DNA from: RUG11551 sp045546875
GTDB taxonomy: Bacteria; Planctomycetota; Planctomycetia; Pirellulales; Thermoguttaceae
Direction of reading: 5' to 3'
Length of the DNA stretch: 13,774 nucleotides
Assembly: GCA_045546875.1 (NCBI GenBank)
Contig: JAZQDP010000281.1
Span: 1 to 13,774, forward strand
Positions 1-8,443 of the stretch are shown piece after piece. How positions within the stretch are numbered: the first letter of the stretch is position 1; each line of letters opens with the position of its first letter. The notes beneath the pieces are model-generated. The model was not told where the DNA came from and searched no databases. It saw only the letters and a list, made by a program, of their open reading frames with translations. A program made the translations under genes and the position numbers.

Positions 1-2339
1 ACAACTCCATCGACGAGGCGATGGCGGGCTACGCAACCGAGATTCACGTTACCATCAACGGTGACGGCTCTGTTACAGTCGAAGACGACGGACGAGGAAT
101 TCCGGTTGAAATTCACCCGGACTTGGGCGTTTCCACGCTTGAAGGCGTCATGACCGTTTTGAAGTTCGGCGGCAAGTTCGGCAAGGGCGCGAATCAGACT
201 TCCGGCGGTCTGCACGGCGTCGGCGTTACGGTTGTCAACTTCCTGTCGGAATGGTGCACAGTCAAGGTTTGCCGAGGCGGGTACATGTACCAGCAGGAAT
301 ACACGCGCGGCATTCCAGACGGCGAAGTCCGAAAGACCGGGAAGTCAGACCGCGTCGGTACGACGACTACGTTCAAGCCGGACGGACAGATTTTCCCTGT
401 TACAAAATTCAACGCGGACATTCTTTCCTCGCGCTTGCAGGAACTGGCGTTTTTGAATCAGGGAATTAAAATCGTCTTCAAAGACGCCCGATCCGGAGAA
501 GGGGCGACGTATCAGTACGCAGACGGTTTAACCGCGTTCGTCAAACACCTCAACGCCAACGTTCAGCCGGTTCATCCGGATATTATCCGCTTTACCGGGG
601 AAGCGCAGGACGACGACGGCGGAACTATCGGGTACGATATCGCGCTGCAGTACACAAGCGACTATGCGGAAAACGTCTATTCGTTTGTCAACAACATTTC
701 CACGACCGAAGGCGGCACGCACCTTTCCGGGTTCCGTTCCGCTCTTTCCAGAACGCTCAACCGATACGGCACAACGGCGGACTTGTTCAAAAAGATCGTC
801 CCGAAGCCGGAAGACTTCAAAGAAGGGCTGACGGCGGTCGTTTCCGTTAAGGTTCCGCATCCTCAGTTTGAAGGTCAAACCAAAACGAAGCTCGGCAACA
901 GCGTTGTCGAAGGGATTATCAACAGCGCAGTCGGCTCTGCGTTGTCAAAATATTTGGAAGAACATCCCAGCACTGCCAAGGCGATTCTGCAAAAAGGCAT
1001 TGTCGCGGCGGAAGCGAGAGAAAGCGCTCAGCGCGCCAGAAAACTCGTTCGAGAACGCAAAGGCGTTTTGGCTGGCTTGGGCATGCCGGGCAAACTTCGA
1101 GACTGCACCGGCAAAGACGTCAACCGTTCAGAACTCTACTTGGTCGAAGGGGATTCTGCCGGCGGGTCTGCCGAAGGCGGACGCATGCGAGAATATCAGG
1201 CGATTTTGCCTCTGCGCGGTAAAATCCTCAACGCCTATAAAACCCGCGAAGAGCGAGTTCTTGCCAACGAAGAAGTCCGCGCCATGATTGTCGCTATCGG
1301 CGTCGGCATTGGGGAAGAAGTTGACATCTCCAAACGTCGCTACGGCAAAATCGTTATCATGACCGATGCCGACGTTGACGGTTCGCACATTCGCACGCTG
1401 CTGCTGACGTTCTTCTATCGGCAAATGCCAACTCTTCTCAAAGAGGGCATGGTCTACGTCGCTCAGCCGCCGCTGTATCGAGTTCGCCGCAAAAACGTTA
1501 CAACTTACGTTCAGACCAGCGAAGAGATGAAAACGCAGCTGCTTAACTTCGGTTTGAAAGACGCTTCGTTTGACCCCGGCGACGGACGCCTCATTGAAGG
1601 CGAGCAGATGGAAAAACTCTGCCGAATTTTGGGCGCTCTGGAAGATTCTCTTTATGCCTTGGAAAAGCGCGGCATGAACTTCAAAATGTACGCTCAGCGC
1701 GTCAATCCGGAAACGGGCAAACTCCCGATTTTCCACGTTTTCCAGGGGCGGGAAGAACACTGGCTGTCTACTCAGGCTGAACTGGAAGCCCTCATCGCCG
1801 AAAAAGAAAAGCAGTCTGGCAAGGAAGTCGCCATTTCCAACGAAGACGTTTCCAATACCGAGGAGCAAACCAAGGAAGCGGAAAAGCAGGCGGAGCAGAA
1901 TCACGACGAACGACTTCACGTTATCGAGCTGACCGAAGTCCGAACGATTAACAACCACCTGGTTGAACTCAAGGAACTGGGCTTCGGCATCGATTCTCTC
2001 TTCCCGATTGACCGCACCGGTCAGGAAAACCCGCGGTACTACCTGCGTCGAGACGAATCCGCTCAAGGGCTGGAAGACCTGCGTTCGCTCCTTCCGATGA
2101 TTCGCAAGGTTGGAGAACGCGGCTTGCAGATTACCCGATTCAAAGGGCTGGGAGAAATGAACGCCGAACAGCTGAGAGAGACAACTCTCGACCCGGCGCA
2201 AAGAACCCTGCTTCAGGTTACCATGGACGACGCCAAACGCGCCTCGGAACTGTTTGAAATCCTCATGGGCGACAACGTCGAACCTCGCCGCCAGTTCATC
2301 GAGAAGTACGCTTTGGACGTCGAAAACCTCGACGTGTAA
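1..2339 (+). CDS. gyrB: DNA gyrase subunit B, 5' end cut by window edge
   Basis: This is the ATPase and TOPRIM subunit of DNA gyrase, which introduces negative supercoils together with GyrA. The reading frame is open from base 3, where the first visible residues are N-S-I-D-E-A. These match the GHKL ATP-binding motif around Asn46 of E. coli GyrB, so about 45 N-terminal residues lie outside the window. The internal ATG at position 21 is not the true start. Downstream are the DDGRGIP motif, the GGLHGVG ATP-lid glycines, the transducer domain, and a TOPRIM domain with VEGDSAGG (Glu382, counting from the first visible codon) and DADVDG (Asp455/Asp457). RFKGLGEMN near the C-terminus is typical of type IIA topoisomerases. 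Between the DxD motif and this C-terminal block lies an insertion with a Glu/Lys-rich stretch around residues 600-640, in the region where E. coli GyrB also carries an insertion. The visible part is 778 residues, so full length would be about 820, close to the long GyrB form. Confidence 0.97.
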   Translation, partial: NSIDEAMAGYATEIHVTINGDGSVTVEDDGRGIPVEIHPDLGVSTLEGVMTVLKFGGKFGKGANQTSGGLHGVGVTVVNFLSEWCTVKVCRGGYMYQQEYTRGIPDGEVRKTGKSDRVGTTTTFKPDGQIFPVTKFNADILSSRLQELAFLNQGIKIVFKDARSGEGATYQYADGLTAFVKHLNANVQPVHPDIIRFTGEAQDDDGGTIGYDIALQYTSDYAENVYSFVNNISTTEGGTHLSGFRSALSRTLNRYGTTADLFKKIVPKPEDFKEGLTAVVSVKVPHPQFEGQTKTKLGNSVVEGIINSAVGSALSKYLEEHPSTAKAILQKGIVAAEARESAQRARKLVRERKGVLAGLGMPGKLRDCTGKDVNRSELYLVEGDSAGGSAEGGRMREYQAILPLRGKILNAYKTREERVLANEEVRAMIVAIGVGIGEEVDISKRRYGKIVIMTDADVDGSHIRTLLLTFFYRQMPTLLKEGMVYVAQPPLYRVRRKNVTTYVQTSEEMKTQLLNFGLKDASFDPGDGRLIEGEQMEKLCRILGALEDSLYALEKRGMNFKMYAQRVNPETGKLPIFHVFQGREEHWLSTQAELEALIAEKEKQSGKEVAISNEDVSNTEEQTKEAEKQAEQNHDERLHVIELTEVRTINNHLVELKELGFGIDSLFPIDRTGQENPRYYLRRDESAQGLEDLRSLLPMIRKVGERGLQITRFKGLGEMNAEQLRETTLDPAQRTLLQVTMDDAKRASELFEILMGDNVEPRRQFIEKYALDVENLDV

Positions 2340-2360
2340 ACTTTGCCTTTTAGTGTCTCC

Positions 2361-2422
2361 AGAAAAGCGCGTGGGTTAGCCGGTCAAATATTTTGACGCT
2401 AGCCCTCTATAGGCGCTTTTCT
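2361..2422. terminator. Three-tier hairpin between gyrB and argS, probable terminator
   Basis: A long nested inverted repeat begins 21 bases after the gyrB stop. The outer arms (2361-2370 and 2413-2422) are a perfect 10-bp match, agaaaagcgc against gcgcttttct. The middle arms (2373-2380 and 2398-2405) form 8 pairs with one G-T. The inner arms (2383-2388 and 2392-2397) form 6 pairs around a 3-base loop. A 2/7-base internal loop and a 2-base bulge separate the tiers. The 3' flank is ctcttta rather than a clean T-run, though the outer arm itself ends in a T tract. Probable gyrB terminator; a structured leader element of argS is the alternative. Confidence 0.6.
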
Positions 2423-2478
2423 CTTTATAGTATGACACATTCTAAAATATTACTTTCCAAATCAGTTTATTCCCTATT

Positions 2479-4275
2479 ATGTCAATACAATCAGAACTGA
2501 TTCGTTCCTTCCGTCCGATTTTGCAGTCCCTTACTCCCGAAGCTGAAAGCTATCTTGGCATGATCCGCCGCGCCGGAGACGACAAGTTTGGCGATTATCA
2601 GGCGAATTTCGCCATGCCGCTGGCGAAAAAGCTGGGCAAAAAGCCACGAGACGTTGCAGAAGAAATCGCCAACGCCTGGACGAATTTTGACCTCTGCCCC
2701 AAGCCGGAAGTAGCGGGACCCGGGTTTCTCAATATTCGCATTAACAACGCCTGGCTGGAAAAGAGCGTTCAGACGCAGCTGACCGACGAACGGCTGAGCG
2801 TTCCCGCCGTTGAAAAGCCCCGGACAATCGTTATTGACTACTCCGCGCCAAACGTCGCCAAGCCGATGCACGTCGGGCACATTCGGTCCACGTCTATTGG
2901 GGACGCGCTGTACAAGATTCTGAAATTCCTCGGACACAACGTTATCAGCGACAACCACTTGGGCGACTGGGGAACGCAATTCGGCATGATTATTTGGGGG
3001 TATCGCCGATTCCTTAATCTGGAAGCGTATCAAGCCAACCCGGTTGCGGAATTGACCCGAATTTATCGCTTGGTGCGTCAGTTGGTAGACGAAAAGAAAA
3101 CGGTCGAGCAGGCGGAGCAGGAGTCCTCCGGCGCCGCGGTTGAAGGCGAAGACGCATCTCAGCTGGTCGGCGACGCCGTTTTGATGGAGACGTCCAAACT
3201 GCATCACGGCGACGAAGAAAATCTCGCTCTGTGGAAACAGATCATGCAGTCCTGTTACAAAGAGATCGACAAAGTCTACAGCCGGCTTAAAGTTCGATTC
3301 GACTACACGCTGGGGGAAAGCTCGTATCAGCCGCAGCTGGAACCGCTGGTTGAAAGCATGATCGCCAGCGGATTGGCGCAGGTCAGCGAGGGCGCCGTTG
3401 TCGTGTTCAACCCGGAAATTTCCGAAGCCCCGTTTTTAATCCGCAAGCGCGACGGCGCATTTATCTACGGGACGACCGACCTTGCGACGCTGGAATACCG
3501 CAAGGCGCATTTCCATCCAGACGCCGTCCTGTACGTCGTCGATTCCCGTCAGGCGTTACATTTCCAGCAGCTTTTCCGCACGTGGCGGCGCATGGATCCC
3601 GCTAACGAAAACGTAGAACTCAAACACGTCTCATTCGGCACCGTTATGGGTGACGACGGCAAACCGTTCAAAACCCGTTCCGGAGACACGGTCGGACTGG
3701 AAAGCCTGCTGGACGAAGCGGAATCCGCCGCGTGGAAGGTCGTCGAGCAGTCGCAGGCGTGCCAGTCCATGACGGAAGAACAGCGGCGCGACGTGGCGCG
3801 AAAAGTCGGCATCGGCGCGTTGAAGTACGCTGACTTGAGCCAAAACCGCGATTCGGACTACGTCTTTTCCTACGAAAAAATGCTTGCCATGAACGGCAAC
3901 ACGGCTACGTACATGCAGTACGCCTACGCCCGCGTGAGAAGCATTTTCGACAAAGGCGGAATCGACGTCGAAGCGTTCCGAAAATCGAACCCGGCTATCG
4001 TTTTGACCCAGCCGGCAGAACGCGCTCTGGTTATCGAATTGTCACGATTTGAAGAAGCGTTGCTTTCCGCCGTTTCCGACTACCGACCCAATCAGCTGAC
4101 GTCGTACCTGTTTGAACTGGCGGCGCGGTACTCCACTTTCTTTGAACGCTGCCCCGTTCTCAAAGCGGAGTCGGAAGAAGCCAAAACAACCCGATTGGCT
4201 CTGTGCGACCTGACCGCTCGAACAATCCAAAAGGGCTTGGAACTGCTGGGAATTGAAACGGTGGAAAGAATGTGA
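2479..4275 (+). CDS. argS: Arginyl-tRNA synthetase
   Basis: This class I aminoacyl-tRNA synthetase charges tRNA-Arg with arginine in the cytosol. At 598 residues it is near the usual length of about 550-600. The N-terminal tRNA-binding domain (roughly residues 1-110) contains GDYQANFAMPLAKKLGKKP and ends at GPGFLNIRI. The catalytic Rossmann core has the HIGH-type motif as HVGH (residues 131-134), followed by DNHLGDWGTQFG. The KMSKS site is replaced by GKPFKTRSGDTV (near residue 395), the degenerate form seen in many ArgRS enzymes such as that of E. coli. The C-terminal DALR-type anticodon-binding domain starts near YMQYAYARVRS (about residue 476). An acidic segment around residues 206-245 appears lengthened. 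The ATG at 2479 gives a normal N-terminus, but no Shine-Dalgarno sequence precedes it. The gene follows the gyrB hairpin by 56 bases, and its stop is followed within 3 bases by a heptad repeat array. Confidence 0.97.
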   Translation: MSIQSELIRSFRPILQSLTPEAESYLGMIRRAGDDKFGDYQANFAMPLAKKLGKKPRDVAEEIANAWTNFDLCPKPEVAGPGFLNIRINNAWLEKSVQTQLTDERLSVPAVEKPRTIVIDYSAPNVAKPMHVGHIRSTSIGDALYKILKFLGHNVISDNHLGDWGTQFGMIIWGYRRFLNLEAYQANPVAELTRIYRLVRQLVDEKKTVEQAEQESSGAAVEGEDASQLVGDAVLMETSKLHHGDEENLALWKQIMQSCYKEIDKVYSRLKVRFDYTLGESSYQPQLEPLVESMIASGLAQVSEGAVVVFNPEISEAPFLIRKRDGAFIYGTTDLATLEYRKAHFHPDAVLYVVDSRQALHFQQLFRTWRRMDPANENVELKHVSFGTVMGDDGKPFKTRSGDTVGLESLLDEAESAAWKVVEQSQACQSMTEEQRRDVARKVGIGALKYADLSQNRDSDYVFSYEKMLAMNGNTATYMQYAYARVRSIFDKGGIDVEAFRKSNPAIVLTQPAERALVIELSRFEEALLSAVSDYRPNQLTSYLFELAARYSTFFERCPVLKAESEEAKTTRLALCDLTARTIQKGLELLGIETVERM

Positions 4276-4278
4276 GTT

Positions 4279-4341
4279 AGGCAATAGGCAATAGGCAATA
4301 GTTTAAAAGTCCCTACTGCCTACTGTCTACTGCCTACTGCC
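4279..4341. repeat. Inverted heptad repeat array between argS and ligA
   Basis: Three tandem copies of the 7-mer aggcaat (4279-4299) are followed by a 12-base spacer and four copies of cctactg (4312-4339, one with t in the first position). The second array is close to the reverse complement of the first: caatagg pairs with cctactg at 6 of 7 positions. The pair can therefore fold into a stem of about 20 bp. The first array begins 4 bases after the argS stop, and the second ends 10 bases before the ligA ATG, so the element fills this gap almost completely. It resembles heptameric short tandemly repeated repetitive sequences. Confidence 0.85.
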
Positions 4342-4350
4342 TTAAATGCC

Positions 4351-6711
4351 ATGGACGAACGAGAACTGTACAACCAACTCAAAGCCGAGATTCGTCATCA
4401 CGACGAACTGTATTACCTCAAGGCGCAGCCGGAGATTTTAGACCACGAGTACGATGCGCTCATGCGTCAGCTCAAAGACCTCGAGGCGGCGCACCCGGAC
4501 TGGGTTACGCCCGACAGCCCAACGCAGGTCGTCGGCGGCGTTTATCCGGAACCGCAAAGTGAGAGTGTCGCGCCCACGCCGGAGGTGGAATACAATCTCT
4601 TTGGGGAGGTTATCGAACCGGAAAAGCCCAAAGCGGCGTCCAAGAAAAAGGCGGCGGAACGCATCGCGCCGGCGCCCGCTTCCCAATCGACCAAACTCAA
4701 CCGCGTCGTTCACGCCGTCCCGATGCTCTCGATTGACAACACGTATTCCGTCGGCGAGCTGGACGACTGGGCGATTCGAACGCAAAAGTATCTTTCTCAG
4801 CGAACGTCCAACGATAAAATCGAGTGGGTTGTCGAACCGAAAATTGACGGCGTTTCCGGCGCGCTGATCTATAAAAACGGAACGCTGTTGCAGATGGTAA
4901 CTCGCGGCAACGGTCAGGAAGGAGACGACGATTCCGCCAACGCCTGCATGCTGACAAACGTTCCCCAAACGCTGCAAATTGACTACGCGTCCGCGCCGGA
5001 ACTTAAGGAGCTGGACTCCATCGAAATTCGCGGCGAAATTTTCATGACAAACGAGAATCTCGTCGAACTAAACCTGATTCGGGAAAAGGAAGGCGAGCCG
5101 CCGTACGCCAACACTCGCAATCTGACCTCTGGCAGCATTTCTCTGGGTTACGACGACAAAGGGCAGGATATTTTGTCGATTGACCCGAATCAGTTTGACA
5201 ATCAGGCGGACAGAAACAAACTCTTGCGAGATCAGGAGAAAGTTCGGCTGGAACGATCTCGGCGCAAGCTGGGTTTTTATTGTCACAGTATCGGGCGCAC
5301 GGAAGGGCTTCCCGTCAAAACGCACATGGATTTCCTCAACCTCGTTTCGACCTGGGGGCTGCAGCCGACTCCGATGGCGGCGGTTTTCGACTCTTTCGAC
5401 AAAGTCAAACAGCATTGCGAAACGATGATTGAAAACCTCGACCAGTTCGACGTCGAAATTGACGGGCTGGTAATCAAGGTTAACTCGCTGGCGCAGAGGG
5501 AAATTCTCGGTACGACGATGAAGTCGCCCCGCTGGGTTATCGCGTACAAGTTCCAAAAGTACGAAGCCCCCACAACCGTACTGGACATTCGCGTTCAGGT
5601 CGGGAAAAACGGAACGATAACCCCTGTCGCCGATGTAACGCCGGTGGAAATTGCCGGAACGACGGTCAGCCGGGCAAGCCTCCACAACTTCGACCAGATT
5701 GCGGAAAAAGACATCCGCGTTGGCGACGTTGTTATCATGGAAAAGGCGGGCAAGATCATTCCCCACGTCGTTCGAGCGGAAAAGCATTTGCGAAAGCCGG
5801 ACGTTGAACTGCCGCCGTATCAGCCGCCGACGCATTGCCCGGTTTGCAGCTCCCCGCTGGTCAAAGACGCCGATACGGTTTTCCTCCGCTGCGTCAATCC
5901 AGACTGTCCCGCTCAACTCAAGGAAAAAATCCGATTCTACGCCAGCCGAACCGCGATGGATATCACCGGTTTGGGCGACAAAAACGTCGAGGCGATTGTC
6001 GACGCCGGGCTGATTGAAACCTTTGCCGACATCTACCGCCTTAAAGACAGACGGTCTGAACTGATTAACGTTTTTTACAAGCCAACGGACAAGGAGCTGG
6101 AAAAGGCAAAGGCGGCGGGAACGGACTGGGCGCCCAAGTCCACCGCGACGGTTGACAATCTTTTAACGGCGATTGACAACAGCAAATCCCGCCCGCTGTC
6201 GCTGCTGATAACCGCGCTGTCAATTCAGCACGTTGGGAAAAAGACGGCGACGATTCTCGTTCGGAAGTTCAAAACGGCAGAGAATCTGCTTTCCGCTTCC
6301 ATTGAAGAGCTGTCACAAATCAACGACGTTGGACCGACAATCGCCGCGTCCGTCTGGAATTTTTTCCATCTCCCCGACGGATCCGACGCTCACGGCGCGA
6401 CCGTTCTCAAGGAACTGCTCGAGTTAGGCGTGTCGCAAGAAGAAGCCGTTCCGGAAGAAGACAACGACAACGCTGTTTCCCTGGAAGGACAGACAATCGT
6501 TGTAACAGGAACGCTGGAAAAGTTCACGCGTCAGGAGATTGAAGATTTGATTGTCAAACTCGGCGGCAAAGCGTCGTCGTCCGTTTCCAAAAAGACGGCG
6601 TTCGTCGTTGCTGGCAAAGAGGCGGGCAGCAAACTGACAAAAGCGCAGTCTTTGGGCGTTCCCGTATTAACGGAAGAAGAATTTTTAGAACGAATCGGAC
6701 AAGATTCGTAA
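4351..6711 (+). CDS. ligA: NAD+-dependent DNA ligase, long form with insertions
   Basis: LigA seals nicks in replication and repair using NAD+, via an adenylated lysine. The N-terminal Ia domain has HDELYYLKAQPEILDHEYDAL. The adenylation motif is EPKIDG with the active lysine at Lys164, followed by TRGNGQEGDD. The OB-fold, a four-cysteine zinc finger (Cys496, Cys499, Cys514, Cys519), helix-hairpin-helix repeats and a C-terminal BRCT domain (about residues 711-786, VVTGTLEKFTRQEIEDL) are all present in order. At 786 residues it is about 115 longer than the typical 670. Most of the excess is a Pro/Lys/Ala-rich insert (about residues 70-115) between DSPTQVVGG and VPMLSIDNT, plus a charged insert near 285-310 and another in the HhH region (about 570-595). 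The ATG at 4351 fits the family N-terminus. No Shine-Dalgarno sequence is present; a heptad array ends 10 bases upstream. It converges on nadC with a 26-base gap and no evident terminator. Confidence 0.97.
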   Translation: MDERELYNQLKAEIRHHDELYYLKAQPEILDHEYDALMRQLKDLEAAHPDWVTPDSPTQVVGGVYPEPQSESVAPTPEVEYNLFGEVIEPEKPKAASKKKAAERIAPAPASQSTKLNRVVHAVPMLSIDNTYSVGELDDWAIRTQKYLSQRTSNDKIEWVVEPKIDGVSGALIYKNGTLLQMVTRGNGQEGDDDSANACMLTNVPQTLQIDYASAPELKELDSIEIRGEIFMTNENLVELNLIREKEGEPPYANTRNLTSGSISLGYDDKGQDILSIDPNQFDNQADRNKLLRDQEKVRLERSRRKLGFYCHSIGRTEGLPVKTHMDFLNLVSTWGLQPTPMAAVFDSFDKVKQHCETMIENLDQFDVEIDGLVIKVNSLAQREILGTTMKSPRWVIAYKFQKYEAPTTVLDIRVQVGKNGTITPVADVTPVEIAGTTVSRASLHNFDQIAEKDIRVGDVVIMEKAGKIIPHVVRAEKHLRKPDVELPPYQPPTHCPVCSSPLVKDADTVFLRCVNPDCPAQLKEKIRFYASRTAMDITGLGDKNVEAIVDAGLIETFADIYRLKDRRSELINVFYKPTDKELEKAKAAGTDWAPKSTATVDNLLTAIDNSKSRPLSLLITALSIQHVGKKTATILVRKFKTAENLLSASIEELSQINDVGPTIAASVWNFFHLPDGSDAHGATVLKELLELGVSQEEAVPEEDNDNAVSLEGQTIVVTGTLEKFTRQEIEDLIVKLGGKASSSVSKKTAFVVAGKEAGSKLTKAQSLGVPVLTEEEFLERIGQDS

Positions 6712-6737
6712 AACCCTTCGCGAACGCCCTACCCTTC

Positions 6738-7682
6738 TTAGATTGGTTCCCAGTCCAAGCCAATATCGAGCGAACTGGCAGCATGAGTAAGCGACCCGAC
6801 GCTGATTCGTTCGACGCCCGTAGCGGCAATTTTCCCAATCGTCTTGAGGTTAACGCCTCCCGAGGCTTCCAGTTCAACTTCTGGCGCCATCTCGTCGCGC
6901 ATCGCAACCGCCTGACGTAAAATCGCGGGCGGCATATTGTCTAACAGAACAATGTCCGGCTTGAGCGGAAGAGCAATTTTGAGCTGTTCCAGAGAATCAA
7001 CCTCCAACTCTATGAGCGTGTTAGGCATATTTTTGTCGATAATATACTGTTTCGCTCGGGCGATGGCTTCAGCCGGATTGAACAGCGGCTCTTCGTCCAA
7101 ATCGTGTTTAAGTTCCGGACAAGCCAAGGCGAGGTGGTTGTCTTTGATGAGAATCGCATCGTACAGACCGCAGCGATGGTTCTTCCCCCCTCCGCACTGA
7201 ATAGCGTACTTTTCTAACAGACGCCAGCCGGGAGTGGTCTTGCGGGTGTCGTAAATACCGGGCTTTTTCCCTTCGATCAGGTCAACCCATTCGACGTAAA
7301 AATGCGTCAGAGAGGCAATCCCGCACAAACGGCTCATAAAGTTGAGCAGCGGTCGTTCAATATGGAGAATCTGTCTGGCGTTGCCTTCCAGAGAGCCAAT
7401 TTTACAGCCGGGATAGAGCGGGTCGGAATCGTTCATGAACGGCGTCCATTTTACGTCTGGCGCGTATTCCATAATAATTGGAACCAACGCCATGCCAGCT
7501 AAAACGCCTTCTTCACGAGAAGATAGCACAACTTTGCCGCGAGCCGTTTTCGGAACGACCGCATCCGTAGTAATGTCAACGCTACCGCGAACGTCTTCTT
7601 CGATTGCCAATTCAAGCAGGATGCGGAAATCGTGTTCGACTTCTGCGTCCCAACAGGTTTGATGAAAGTCCGGTTTGTTCAT
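6738..7682 (-). CDS. nadC: Nicotinate-nucleotide pyrophosphorylase (quinolinate phosphoribosyltransferase)
   Basis: NadC converts quinolinate and PRPP to nicotinate mononucleotide, CO2 and PPi, the step in de novo NAD synthesis that joins the general pathway. With the ATG at 7682 the protein has 314 residues. Family signatures are an N-terminal LLELAIEEDV segment, ERPLLNFMSRLCGIA (Arg110 region), DTRKTTPGWR (145-154), NHR (168-170) and LIKDNH (178-183). These cover the known quinolinate- and PRPP-binding basic residues. I chose the ATG at 7682 because homologues start close to the WDxxxExD motif; an in-frame TTG at 7700 would add six residues. A GAGA stretch 12 bases before the ATG is a weak ribosome-binding candidate. 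A perfect TATAAT lies on this strand at 7728-7723, inside an inverted repeat shared with the divergent HhH gene. nadA and nadB are not in the window. Confidence 0.95.
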   Translation of the reverse strand: MNKPDFHQTCWDAEVEHDFRILLELAIEEDVRGSVDITTDAVVPKTARGKVVLSSREEGVLAGMALVPIIMEYAPDVKWTPFMNDSDPLYPGCKIGSLEGNARQILHIERPLLNFMSRLCGIASLTHFYVEWVDLIEGKKPGIYDTRKTTPGWRLLEKYAIQCGGGKNHRCGLYDAILIKDNHLALACPELKHDLDEEPLFNPAEAIARAKQYIIDKNMPNTLIELEVDSLEQLKIALPLKPDIVLLDNMPPAILRQAVAMRDEMAPEVELEASGGVNLKTIGKIAATGVERISVGSLTHAASSLDIGLDWEPI

Positions 7683-7713
7683 AGGTAAAATCTTTCTCAA
7701 AAAACTTTTTTAT

Positions 7714-7756
7714 TACCCCTTTATTATATCAGGAAATAAGTTAAAATAAAGGGGTA
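7714..7756. promoter_or_regulatory. Divergent promoter region with perfect 12-bp inverted repeat
   Basis: The arms taccccttta-tt (7714-7725) and aa-taaaggggta (7745-7756) are perfect inverse copies around a 19-base centre. On the minus strand a perfect TATAAT (7728-7723) lies 17 bases from a weak -35 CTTTAT (7751-7746), which suits nadC. The mirror positions on the plus strand read CTTTAT (7719-7724), 17 bases, TAAAAT (7742-7747), which suits the HhH gene. The right arm also contains AAAGGGG, a Shine-Dalgarno-like sequence 9 bases from the HhH ATG. It may be a symmetric bidirectional promoter, an operator, or both; the boxes are seen, the function is inferred. Confidence 0.5.
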
Positions 7757-7763
7757 CGGCATA

Positions 7764-8285
7764 ATGAGAACAAAAGATTCTGAGAGTTCTGTCGAAAAAG
7801 CTGTTTTGAACGCTAACTTGCAATCGAAATCGAACGAGTCCGACACTCGCTCCGGTTCCGATTCTGAATCGTTGCACCCTCGCCGTCCGATAACTTCAAC
7901 CCCGGGGCAATGGCAAACGGTATTTCGTCTGCAAGATCAAATAACGTTGATATTTTGCTCTTTAATCGCGTTATTCTCCATCGGGGGCTACCTCTATTGG
8001 AATGAGCGGGTTACAAACCAGGTTATTGAACTTGACAGAATGCCATACGTCGAAACGCAGCTAAAAATCGACATCAACTCTGCAACGATTTCAGAACTAT
8101 CGTTAATCCCCGGGATTGGGGAAGAAAAAGCACGTGAAATAATCCGAACCCGATCGAAAATGGGCGGAATGTTTGCCGACGAAAACGATCTGCTTAAGGT
8201 GGAAGGAATCGGTCCCAAGACGCTCGACGCTTTACGCCCTTATCTGGCGCCAATGCCCAATTCTGACGCGCGAGCGGAAAAATGA
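7764..8285 (+). CDS. Membrane-anchored helix-hairpin-helix (ComEA-like) protein
   Basis: This 173-residue protein has three parts. Residues 1-55 form a polar, Ser/Glu-rich N-terminus without a signal peptide. Residues about 60-79 form one hydrophobic membrane segment (ITLIFCSLIALFSIGGYLYW). From about 101 to 161 there is a tandem helix-hairpin-helix domain of the ComEA type: DINSATISELSLIPGIGEEKA, then FADENDLLKVEGIGPKTLDALRPYL. The domain matches the family's DINTA...L..IPGIG and VxGIG hairpins, which bind DNA backbone without sequence specificity. With the N-terminus inside, the HhH domain would face the periplasmic side, as in competence protein ComEA. No comEC or pilus gene is nearby, so a role in DNA uptake cannot be claimed. 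AAAGGGG 9 bases before the ATG supports this start, the best Shine-Dalgarno match in the window. It diverges from nadC and converges on tadA. Confidence 0.8.
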   Translation: MRTKDSESSVEKAVLNANLQSKSNESDTRSGSDSESLHPRRPITSTPGQWQTVFRLQDQITLIFCSLIALFSIGGYLYWNERVTNQVIELDRMPYVETQLKIDINSATISELSLIPGIGEEKAREIIRTRSKMGGMFADENDLLKVEGIGPKTLDALRPYLAPMPNSDARAEK

Positions 8286-8287
8286 AA

Positions 8288-8443
8288 TTAAGGATTAGGG
8301 AACAGGGAGATTAAGCTTTTAGCTTCTAGCTTGGTTATTTTAGTTTCAGGCTTTAAATATTACGCTGAGAACTACAAATGCACAAGCTAATGGCTAGTAG
8401 CTAATAGCTAGCAGCTTACAAACTACCCCCTACTCCCTTGCCC
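8288..8443. repeat. Nested inverted heptad arrays between the HhH gene and tadA
   Basis: From left to right: three heptads of the type ttaRgga (8288-8308), two to three of tagcttN (about 8313-8333), an irregular AT-rich centre (8334-8383), five heptads of tagctaR (8384-8418), and three of the type ctaccccc/ctactcc (8423-8443). The inner arrays are reverse complements of each other (AGCTT against AAGCT units), and so are the outer ones (agggA against ctccc), so the whole unit is a two-layer imperfect palindrome. It lies between convergent genes, starts 3 bases after the HhH stop and overlaps the tadA 3' end. A folded transcript could act as a bidirectional terminator. Confidence 0.8.

Noticed and set aside
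1128..2201. A 357-codon open frame antisense to gyrB
   Set aside because: It lies wholly within the well-supported gyrB frame, and its translation looks like the antisense of conserved GyrB motifs; no domain is recognisable.
4276..4350. Intrinsic terminator for argS
   Set aside because: The heptad arrays can pair, but there is no T-run after the stem and the pairing is imperfect; a repeat element is the safer description.
5068..5916. A 282-codon open frame antisense to ligA
   Set aside because: It is a shadow of the conserved ligA OB-fold and zinc-finger coding region with no recognisable motif of its own.
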